A DNA stretch of 64,000 nt from Ruficoccus sp. ZRK36 (GTDB lineage Bacteria; Verrucomicrobiota; Verrucomicrobiia; Opitutales; Cerasicoccaceae). The stretch spans positions 1,069,501 to 1,133,500 of the forward strand of contig NZ_CP080649.1 of assembly GCF_019603315.1 (NCBI RefSeq), read 5' to 3'. This document shows, in pieces, positions 25,739-33,980 of the stretch. A program made the position numbers and the translations under genes. The notes below the pieces were generated by a model. The model was not told the DNA's origin, searched no databases, and was given only the letters and a program-made list of their open reading frames with translations. Positions within the stretch are counted from its first letter, which is position 1; every line of letters begins with the position of its first letter.

Positions 25739-26674
25739 ATGAGCAAACCTCAGGAGCACGCTGAGCACCTACTACGCCGCCTCAGCTGGGATGAGCTGGA
25801 CCCGGCATGGCTGCGCCGTTTGATCGAAATGGCCCGTGACGAGGACCTCGACGGGGCTGGGCTGCGCAAGCCTGCCAACCCGGCGGGTGACGCGACCACG
25901 GACCTGCTCGCTGGTGACAAGCCGGGGACGGTGGAGCTGATCGCCCGCGAGCCCATGCGCGTCTGCGGGCTGCGACTGGTTCCGATGATACTGGAGGCCT
26001 ACGGTAGCGGCTGCGATTGGAGCCCGATGGCTCGGGATGGTACGCCGCTGGATGAGGGGGCCCTGATCGGGCGGATATCCGGCCCTGTTGGCACGATCCT
26101 GCGGGCCGAGCGCGTGATGCTGAACTTCCTCCAGCGTCTCAGCGGTATCGCCACGACGACCGCACACTATGTCACTCTCTTGGGACAAAATGGTCCGCGT
26201 CTGCTCGACACCCGTAAGACCACACCGGGCTTTCGCATGCTCGAAAAGTACGCGGTGGCGGTGGGCGGTGGCTGGAACCATCGGCTGGGGCTCTTCGATC
26301 GCATCATGCTGAAGGATAATCACTTGGCGGCCAATGATTCCAGTGCCGGTGAGCGTCTCGCAGCGACCATTCGGCAGGCCAAGGAGACGCGCCCTGATCT
26401 CGCCGTCGAGGTCGAGGTCGACCATTTGGACCAGATCCCGCCGGTGCTGGAGGCTGGGGCCGACGTCATTCTGCTCGATAATTTCACCACGTCGGAGCTG
26501 AAGCAGGCCGTCAACCTGATCGGCGACAAGGCCTGGACGGAGGCAAGCGGAGGCATCAACGAAGCCAACGCCAAGTCCATCTCCTCGCTCGGGCTGGATT
26601 TTGCTTCCAGCGGGGCGGTCGTTCACCGCAGCCACTGGATGGATATCGGTCTGGATTGGAGCAGCCATGGGTGA
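25739..26674 (+). CDS. nadC: Nicotinate-nucleotide pyrophosphorylase (carboxylating)
   Basis: 311 residues from ATG 25739; an upstream in-frame ATG at 25697 adds residues not typical of the family. Motifs for quinolinate and PRPP binding are present: LLAGDKPGTVELIAREP, ERVMLNFLQRLSGIAT, RLLDTRKTTPGFRMLEKYAV, GGGWNHRLGLFDRIMLKDNH, EVEVDHLDQ and LLDNFTTSEL. It converts quinolinate plus PRPP to nicotinate mononucleotide in NAD synthesis. It overlaps birA by 8 bp and so is the first gene of a cofactor operon. Confidence 0.96.
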   Translation: MSKPQEHAEHLLRRLSWDELDPAWLRRLIEMARDEDLDGAGLRKPANPAGDATTDLLAGDKPGTVELIAREPMRVCGLRLVPMILEAYGSGCDWSPMARDGTPLDEGALIGRISGPVGTILRAERVMLNFLQRLSGIATTTAHYVTLLGQNGPRLLDTRKTTPGFRMLEKYAVAVGGGWNHRLGLFDRIMLKDNHLAANDSSAGERLAATIRQAKETRPDLAVEVEVDHLDQIPPVLEAGADVILLDNFTTSELKQAVNLIGDKAWTEASGGINEANAKSISSLGLDFASSGAVVHRSHWMDIGLDWSSHG

Positions 26675-27659
26675 GGTCTCCGATGCCGAGATACTGGCCG
26701 CCTTTCTGGCGGCTGACGGCGACTACGTGTCGGGATCATCCATCGCCGAGGATACTGGAGTCTCGCGGGCTGCGGTCTGGGGGCGTCTGGATCGGCTGCG
26801 GACCGAGGGCTTTTCTTTTGAGGCTGTCCGGAATAAAGGTTACCGACTGGAGACAATCCCAGAGGTTCTGCATCCTGCCTTGCTGGCTGCTCATCTTCTG
26901 CGGCTTGCCTGTCCGGCCAATCTGCACTTCCTGGCCGAGACGGATAGCACCAACTCCGAGGCCGAGCGCCTGCTGGCCCAGGGCGAGCATACGCCTTTTG
27001 TGGTTGTCGCGGGTAAGCAGACGGCTGGCCGTGGTCGGCGGGGGCGCGCCTGGTTCAGCGAAAATGCAGGCAACCTGACGCTCAGCCTGGCGCTGCGCCC
27101 ACAGTTGCCGCCCGCCCGGATGCAGACGTTCACGCTCTGGATGGGGCTCTCTACCTGTATGGCGGTCAATGACTTGTGTGGCGTGTCACTCAAGGTTAAG
27201 TGGCCGAACGACCTGCACTGGGACGGGAAAAAGGTGGCTGGTATGCTGACCGAGGCCCGCTCGGACTCGGAGATGCTGCGGGATCTCGTCTTTGGAATCG
27301 GGCTCAATATTAACAGTGTCACCGATCAGTTTCCTGAGGAGGTGCGTCCCTTGGCCAGTTCTCTGCGTGAGGCGGCGGGCAAGGTGTTTGATTTAAACGC
27401 GACGGCTGCAAAAATCATCGTCGCTCTGCAAAAGGCCTGCGACGACTTTCTGGAGGATCGCTACCGGGAGACGTTTCGTGAGGAATGGCCGAAATTCGAT
27501 GCCCTCGTCGGCCGCACCGTTACGGTTTCGCTGACGGATGGCGATATATCCGGCGAGTATCTGGGCATCGACGAGACCGGCACCTTGCGGCTGCGTCTGC
27601 CCGACGGTGTCGAGCAGCGTTTTGCGGCGGGGGATGTCACCTTGAGGAAACAAAAATGA
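26667..27659 (+). CDS. birA: Bifunctional biotin-protein ligase / biotin operon repressor BirA
   Basis: 330 residues from ATG 26667. Residues about 1-60 form a winged HTH (SGSSIAEDTGVSRAAVWGRL, then FSFEAVRNKGYRL). The catalytic domain has the biotinyl-AMP loop GRGRRGRAWFSENAGNLTLS, KWPNDLHWDGKKVAGMLTEA, and a C-terminal SH3-like domain. It attaches biotin to AccB, encoded 10 kb downstream. The HTH suggests it also represses biotin genes, none of which are in the window. Its stop overlaps the coaX start as ATGA. Confidence 0.95.
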   Translation: MGEVSDAEILAAFLAADGDYVSGSSIAEDTGVSRAAVWGRLDRLRTEGFSFEAVRNKGYRLETIPEVLHPALLAAHLLRLACPANLHFLAETDSTNSEAERLLAQGEHTPFVVVAGKQTAGRGRRGRAWFSENAGNLTLSLALRPQLPPARMQTFTLWMGLSTCMAVNDLCGVSLKVKWPNDLHWDGKKVAGMLTEARSDSEMLRDLVFGIGLNINSVTDQFPEEVRPLASSLREAAGKVFDLNATAAKIIVALQKACDDFLEDRYRETFREEWPKFDALVGRTVTVSLTDGDISGEYLGIDETGTLRLRLPDGVEQRFAAGDVTLRKQK

Positions 27660-28417
27660 AGGTTTTGTGCATTGATATCGGCAATACCCGGCTGCATCTG
27701 GGCAAAGTGGAGGGCAAGCGCGTGTCCGATACGGAGGATCTGCCCACCCGCGAGATCACCCGACACTTGCCTGAGCGCTTGAAGGCCGGTGGTTTTGATG
27801 GCGTGGCCTACTGCTCGGTCGTGCCCGCGGCTACCGCTGAGCTGGAGGCCTGTCTGAAGGCGGCGAATATCGCGCACGCAGTGCGGCTGGACCATGTGTG
27901 CTGCCCGGGGCTGACGATTTCCTACCCAAATCCGCCCGAGGTCGGTCCGGACCGCCTCGCTAATGGTATCGGCGCACAGGTCATTTGCGGTGCGCCAGCC
28001 ATCGTGATCGACACCGGAACGGCTACGACTTTCGACCTGGTAACGCAGGGTGGGGGGTACATCGGGGGCATTATCGCGCCCGGTCCGGCGATGATGACCA
28101 AGTACTTACACGAAAAAACCGCCCTTTTGCCCGAGTTGAGCCTGGAGGAGCTGAAGGACCCCGGCAGGATTGGCCGCTCGACCCGCGACGCGATGAAGCT
28201 GGGCTGCGTGGTCGGCTACGGGGGGATGATTCAGGCGCTGCTTGAGCGCTCACGGGAGGAATTTGCGGAGCGCGGCGAGGAGCCACCGACTATTCTTGCC
28301 ACGGGGGGCGGTACGGTTGTCTGGCACGGGCAGCTCACCGAAAAGATCGAGGTCGTCCCGTATTTGAGCCTGATTGGACTCGGTGAGGCCTATGTGCGGG
28401 CGACGAGCCAGCCGTAG
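27656..28417 (+). CDS. coaX: Type III pantothenate kinase
   Basis: 253 residues from ATG 27656 (ATGA overlap with birA). The ASKHA-fold phosphate motifs are CIDIGNTRLHLG at the N-terminus, GPDRLANGIGA (about residues 97-107) and VIDTGTATTFDLV (about 117-129), with GGIIAPGPAMM. It phosphorylates pantothenate in the first step of CoA synthesis and, unlike types I/II, is not inhibited by CoA. It is the third gene of an NAD-biotin-CoA operon and is followed by an intrinsic terminator. Confidence 0.96.
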   Translation: MKVLCIDIGNTRLHLGKVEGKRVSDTEDLPTREITRHLPERLKAGGFDGVAYCSVVPAATAELEACLKAANIAHAVRLDHVCCPGLTISYPNPPEVGPDRLANGIGAQVICGAPAIVIDTGTATTFDLVTQGGGYIGGIIAPGPAMMTKYLHEKTALLPELSLEELKDPGRIGRSTRDAMKLGCVVGYGGMIQALLERSREEFAERGEEPPTILATGGGTVVWHGQLTEKIEVVPYLSLIGLGEAYVRATSQP

Positions 28418-28445
28418 GCGTGCCCGTGCGAGATAGCGTGTGATC

Positions 28446-28470
28446 AGCCGAGGGTCATATTCGGCTTTTT
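28446..28470 (+). terminator. Intrinsic terminator after coaX
   Basis: AGCCGA (28446-28451) pairs with TCGGCT (28461-28466) over a 9-nt loop, followed by a short T-run. Confidence 0.65.
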
Positions 28471-28495
28471 CTGGGGTTGCCAGCGGGGGAGTTCA

Positions 28496-28538
28496 TGCCT
28501 CAAAGTGACGGAATAGGCCAAGTTGAGGCAGTGCCTCA
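28496..28538 (+). promoter_or_regulatory. Attenuator-like leader with three mutually complementary arms
   Basis: TGCCTCAA (28496-28503), TTGAGGCA (28523-28530) and TGCCTCA (28532-28538) lie just before the GTG at 28545. The middle arm can pair with either outer arm, giving mutually exclusive hairpins. The second hairpin would sit 6 bp from the start codon and could hide the ribosome-binding region. Confidence 0.4.
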
Positions 28539-28544
28539 GACTGG

Positions 28545-29606
<1,062 letters not shown>

Positions 29607-29616
29607 TCCTGCACCG

Positions 29617-30381
29617 ATGCGACACTTTCTGACTCTCTTTTCCCATGAGCTGCGCATGCTGTTGATTGCGCCGGCCACCTATGTGGCTTCGGTGCTGTTT
29701 CTGCTGCTGATGGGGTTGATCTATCTGCTCGTTCTCAACGAGGCGGGTGCCCGCGAGGCGGATCTGCCGCCCTCCGTGCTGTTCTTCCAGGTCTTCTGGA
29801 TTCCGGTCTTTTTTATGGTACCGCTGCTGACGATGCGCTCCATCGCCGAGGAGCGCCGCCTGGGTACCCTTGAGACGCTCATGACCACCCCAGCCACCGC
29901 GATACAGGTCGTGTTGAGCAAATTCCTGGGGGCGTACGTCTTTTATCTCATGCTGTGGGGGCTGACGATTTGCTTCCCCTTTATCGTGGCTTACGGACTG
30001 CCGGGGACGGCCGACCGGGCCGTGGTGCTGGAGCTGGCCCCGATGCTCGGCGGCTACCTCTTTGTCGCCCTCAGCGGTGCACTCTACATCGCGCTGGGGA
30101 TCTTTGCCAGTAGCCTGACCCGCAGCCAGCTTGTGGCGGGGATGCTGAGCTTCAGCATGCTTTTTATCATCATTATCAGCGGCCAGCTGCTCCTGCGCCT
30201 GCCGATTCAGGACTACTCCTGGATGACGTGGCTGGAGTCGCCGCTGGAGTATATCCGCACTTTTAAGCACCTGGAGGACTTTAGCCGCGGGGTGATCGAT
30301 TCCCGGCCCTTCGTCCTCTACCTCAGTAACGCCGCCCTTCTGCTGGGCATCACCACGCTCGTCGTCGAATCCAAGGCCTGA
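29617..30381 (+). CDS. ABC transporter permease (GldF-like)
   Basis: 254 residues from ATG 29617; longer frames overlap the ATPase gene and lack coding character. Six hydrophobic helices form the ABC-2 permease pattern: ATYVASVLFLLLMGLIYLL, FQVFWIPVFFMVPLLTMRSI, the coupling stretch EERRLGTLETLMTTPATAIQ, and later helices ending AALLLGITTLVVE. The EERRxGTLExLMTxP motif is diagnostic for GldF/NosY-type permeases. It forms an inner-membrane complex with the upstream ATPase; the substrate is unknown. The next gene starts 2 bp after its stop. Confidence 0.93.
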   Translation: MRHFLTLFSHELRMLLIAPATYVASVLFLLLMGLIYLLVLNEAGAREADLPPSVLFFQVFWIPVFFMVPLLTMRSIAEERRLGTLETLMTTPATAIQVVLSKFLGAYVFYLMLWGLTICFPFIVAYGLPGTADRAVVLELAPMLGGYLFVALSGALYIALGIFASSLTRSQLVAGMLSFSMLFIIIISGQLLLRLPIQDYSWMTWLESPLEYIRTFKHLEDFSRGVIDSRPFVLYLSNAALLLGITTLVVESKA

Positions 30382-30383
30382 TC

Positions 30384-31865
30384 ATGTCTCGAATGGAAGA
30401 GTTCAGCTACGCGCGCTGGGTCCTGCGGATCAACCGGCTGGTGCAGGTCATCCTGTTCATCTCGCTGGTAGCGGCCGTCAACTACATCGCCTCGCATAAC
30501 TTTGAGCGTGTGGACCTGACGCGTAATAACCGTTACTCGCTTTCGGCCGAGACACTGGCCTATCTGGAACAGATTCAGCAGCCGGTGCGCATCATCGTGA
30601 CGACGCCGCCGGAGTCTGCGCCGGAGGAGATGCGCTTTATCTTCCGCCAGGTCAGTCGCCTGCTGCGCGAGTACGAGCTGGAGAGCCGTACCAAGGGCGG
30701 CGAGTCGATGATCGACGTGGAGTACGTCAACGTCTACCGCCAAAGCGACAAAGCCGAGGAGCTGGTTAACAAGTTCGGGATCAGCCCCGATCAGGACAAC
30801 GTGATCGTCGTGGCCAGCGGTGATCGCTATAAGCAGATTTTGCCCCTCGATATGTGGAAGACCGATGAGGGTGGGGTGAGCGCGTTTCAGGGCGAGCAGG
30901 CCTTTACCTCGGCCATCCTCGATGTGACCAACCAGAACGCCAAGACCATCTACCATCTGTTGGGTCATGGCGAAATGCGGGCTGACGATGTGGACCCGCT
31001 GCGTGGCTTCTCGCGCGTCTCCTACTACCTGCGACAGCGTAACTTCAAGCAGGAGCCGCTCGACCTGATGGAGGTGCCCAAGGTCCCCGAGGATGCTGGT
31101 CTGGTCATCATTGCCGGCCCCCAGACGCAACTCCTTCCGCCGGAGCAGGAGAAGCTGCGCCGCTACCTGACCGAGGACAATGGCCGCATGCTGGTCCTGC
31201 TTGAGCCGGGTAATCCGCACGGGCTCGACGATCTTTTTTATGACTGGGGCATCATGTCCGACGACATGATTGTGCTGGAGGCTTCGAACGAGTTTATCGC
31301 CTCCGAGGGAGACTCGCTGGTGGGTAACTTCACCGAGCACCCCGTGACGAAGATCCTCCGCGATAACAAGCTCAAGGTGCTGGTCGGGCTGAGCCGCCCG
31401 GTGCGCCCGGATCTTGGCGCTCCCATTGATAACAGCCTTGAAATTACGCCGCTGATGGCCTCTTCGCCGAACAGCTGGGCTGAGCGCGACTACCTGCGCA
31501 AGCCGCTCCAATACAACGAAGAGACGGACCTGGCAGGGCCGATCCCGCTGGCCATGGTCTCGGAGCGCTCGGCGGGCAGCCGCTTCGGGCTGAACATCCC
31601 CGGGGGCAAGCTCGTGGTCTTCGGTAATGCCGGTATGTTCAGCAACAACCGCTTCCCCGCCGCCGCCAACGAAACCCTTTTCCATAATCTCATCCACTGG
31701 ATTCTCGATCAGGAGTCGCTCGTGAACATCGAGCCCCGCAAGCTGGAAAACTACAAGCTCAGCCTGAGCCGCCAGGACCTGATCGACACTGGGCTTCGTC
31801 TCTTGATACTACCCGGTGCCGTCGCTTTGCTCGGGGTCATGATCACCTTTATCCGCCGCCGCTAA
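30384..31865 (+). CDS. GldG-family ABC-transporter-associated protein
   Basis: 493 residues. An N-terminal membrane helix (LVQVILFISLVAAVNYIA) is followed by DLTRNNRYSLSAETLAYLEQ, typical of GldG, and a large periplasmic domain of the DUF4350/IFT52-like type (IYHLLGHGEMRADD; PEDAGLVIIAGPQTQLLPPE; GGKLVVFGNAGMFSNN). A C-terminal membrane helix (LLILPGAVALLGVMITFI) ends in basic residues. It is presumed to act with the two upstream ABC proteins at the inner membrane. It is separated by 13 bp from the DUF4340 gene. Confidence 0.92.
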   Translation: MSRMEEFSYARWVLRINRLVQVILFISLVAAVNYIASHNFERVDLTRNNRYSLSAETLAYLEQIQQPVRIIVTTPPESAPEEMRFIFRQVSRLLREYELESRTKGGESMIDVEYVNVYRQSDKAEELVNKFGISPDQDNVIVVASGDRYKQILPLDMWKTDEGGVSAFQGEQAFTSAILDVTNQNAKTIYHLLGHGEMRADDVDPLRGFSRVSYYLRQRNFKQEPLDLMEVPKVPEDAGLVIIAGPQTQLLPPEQEKLRRYLTEDNGRMLVLLEPGNPHGLDDLFYDWGIMSDDMIVLEASNEFIASEGDSLVGNFTEHPVTKILRDNKLKVLVGLSRPVRPDLGAPIDNSLEITPLMASSPNSWAERDYLRKPLQYNEETDLAGPIPLAMVSERSAGSRFGLNIPGGKLVVFGNAGMFSNNRFPAAANETLFHNLIHWILDQESLVNIEPRKLENYKLSLSRQDLIDTGLRLLILPGAVALLGVMITFIRRR

Positions 31866-31878
31866 ACCTTTAAACGCC

Positions 31879-33876
31879 ATGCGCCTCAAACTCACCATCG
31901 TTCTGGTCCTCCTCAACCTGGGGGCGTTTTATTGGATCTACGTTCTTGAGAAGCAGTCCGACCCGAAGGAGGCGTACCTGCACCAGACGGTTAACATCCT
32001 CTCCAACGCTTCAGGCGTGGACCAGATCCGCATCCAGGTAAAAACCGCCCAGCGGCAGGAGGAGCGCGTCATCGCTCGTACACGCACGGGCTGGGAGATT
32101 ACCAGCCCCTACGTCTGGCCGGCGAACGACAACGCGATCCAGCGCATTTTGACCCAGTTGCAATTCCTGGAGAAAGAGGTCTCGATCCCGCTGGATGAGA
32201 TCAAGCGCAGTGGGCAGACTCTGGCTGACTTCGGCCTGGAGGACCCCTCGATCGTCCTCAGCTACAAGATGGGAGAAAAGGAAGTCGAGCTGAAGATCGG
32301 CGCCCCCACCCAGCTGGGCAAGCGGGTCTATCTGCTGCCGCCAGGTGGCGATGCCGTGCTTGTCGTCAGCGACGAGCTGTTGAAGGCGATCACCATCGGA
32401 CTGGCTGAGCTGCGCAGCGATCGCGTCTTTGATATTCCGCTCTTTGAGGTCCGCTCACTCACGATTGAGCAGGGCGAGCAGCGTTACCGTTTTGAAGAGA
32501 GTGGGGATAAGTGGTGGCTGGAGTCGCCTATCCGTGTGCGTGCTGATAACGACAAGGTCGATGCGGCCCTCGGCCAGCTCACCGCCTTGCGTTCGGTGCA
32601 CATTGTGCGTGACTTGCCGAGCGGTGGTGAGGCCGCGCTCTTTGCCACGCCGTATATGCGCATCACGCTCGGGGGGAACAACCGCCGCCGCACGCTGCAG
32701 GTTGGCGCACCGGTGCCGAACGTCTTGGAGGGGGAAGCCCCGCAGCGCTACGCCCGCCTGGAGAACGACCCGGCCTCGGGGACGATTTTCACCGTGGAGC
32801 AAAAGCCGCTTGAGCGCCTGAGCGATCCGGCGGACCGCCTGCGCCAGCGCAAGTTCTTCGTCTTCAATCCGGCGGAGGTCAACGGCATCGAGATCACCGA
32901 GGACGGCAAAAGCCTGACCCTCCAGCGGCTTGAGAAGCGCCAGGCAGACGAGAAGGAAAGCTGGCAGATCTTCCGCAAGGAGGCCGGGGGCAAGATCGTC
33001 ACCCAGCCTGCGGACACCGAGGTCATCGGGCAACTGCTGCAATCCCTGCGTGTGCTGGAGGCCAAATCCTTTGCCTCCGACGCTCCCTCCGGCAAGGACC
33101 TGGAGCAGTGGGGGCTGGCCGGGCCGAAAACCCGCCGCGTCACCCTGCGTGGGGGCACGGAGCAGACGCTCCTGCTCGGCGTGGACAAGGACAGCGACGG
33201 GCTCTACGCCAAGCTCGCTGCCGAACCTTTCGTTTATAAGGTCGGGAGCCTGATCCTTCAGCAGATCAACTCTGATCCCTTGACCTACCGTAGCCGCGTG
33301 CTGGACCAGAGTATGGCCGGCGCTCGTGTCGTCGGGCTCACCTTGACCGATCTCAACGGGGACAAGGAACTGTTCTCAGGCAAGATCGACACGCAGAAAG
33401 AGACCTGGACGACGTACTGGTCCTCTCTGCCTGAAAGCGAACGCGAAGCCGCCCTTAATCTGGTCGACCAGCTGGAGAACTTCCGTGTCAGCGAGTACGA
33501 AGACAAACCCTTTAAAGGGTGGCCGGACTCGACCTGGCGCTATCGCCTGAGCGTCGATTACTTCCTGCCCGGCAGCCAGGAGGGGGCTACGACACAGCGC
33601 GTGTACGACTTCAGCCCCCGTGAGCGGGCGAACTACCAGCTCGGTGGCTCTTCTGCCAACGGTCTGGCCTTCGTGCTGACGCAGCCGATGATCGACGCTC
33701 TCTTCACGCTGACCTTTGTGCAGGATGCGCCCAAGCTGCCATCGACGCCCGAGGGTGTCGAAAAGGCTGAGCCTCTCCCGCTGCCTCAGCAATCAGCGCC
33801 GTCTACCCAGACGTCTTCCTCATCCGCAGACGCCGCTCCCAAGAAGCCTGCGTCCTCGGATGGTGCTTCGAATTAA
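31879..33876 (+). CDS. DUF4340 domain-containing protein
   Basis: 665 residues. The N-terminal helix (LTIVLVLLNLGAFYWIYVLE) anchors it in the inner membrane. Two or more DUF4340 repeats follow, each with the pattern W-x-I-T-x-P ... AD(N)xxI/V...L ... L-x-DFGL(E/A)-P, for instance ITSPYVWPANDNAIQRIL with LADFGLEDP, and WWLESPIRVRADNDKV. A later copy includes EQWGLAGPKTRRV. The end (about residues 615-665) is a Pro/Ser/Ala-rich low-complexity tail. DUF4340 proteins accompany GldFG transporters, so a periplasmic role in the same machine is likely, but no activity is known. Confidence 0.9.
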   Translation: MRLKLTIVLVLLNLGAFYWIYVLEKQSDPKEAYLHQTVNILSNASGVDQIRIQVKTAQRQEERVIARTRTGWEITSPYVWPANDNAIQRILTQLQFLEKEVSIPLDEIKRSGQTLADFGLEDPSIVLSYKMGEKEVELKIGAPTQLGKRVYLLPPGGDAVLVVSDELLKAITIGLAELRSDRVFDIPLFEVRSLTIEQGEQRYRFEESGDKWWLESPIRVRADNDKVDAALGQLTALRSVHIVRDLPSGGEAALFATPYMRITLGGNNRRRTLQVGAPVPNVLEGEAPQRYARLENDPASGTIFTVEQKPLERLSDPADRLRQRKFFVFNPAEVNGIEITEDGKSLTLQRLEKRQADEKESWQIFRKEAGGKIVTQPADTEVIGQLLQSLRVLEAKSFASDAPSGKDLEQWGLAGPKTRRVTLRGGTEQTLLLGVDKDSDGLYAKLAAEPFVYKVGSLILQQINSDPLTYRSRVLDQSMAGARVVGLTLTDLNGDKELFSGKIDTQKETWTTYWSSLPESEREAALNLVDQLENFRVSEYEDKPFKGWPDSTWRYRLSVDYFLPGSQEGATTQRVYDFSPRERANYQLGGSSANGLAFVLTQPMIDALFTLTFVQDAPKLPSTPEGVEKAEPLPLPQQSAPSTQTSSSSADAAPKKPASSDGASN

Positions 33877-33980
33877 GCCTCTCCCAACCGCCATGTCCTC
33901 TCTCCTGAGCTATTCCTCCAAAAGCCCTGGGATGGTTCCCGCATCCGGCTGCTGCTGAGCGTGCTCTCCCTATTTATCCT

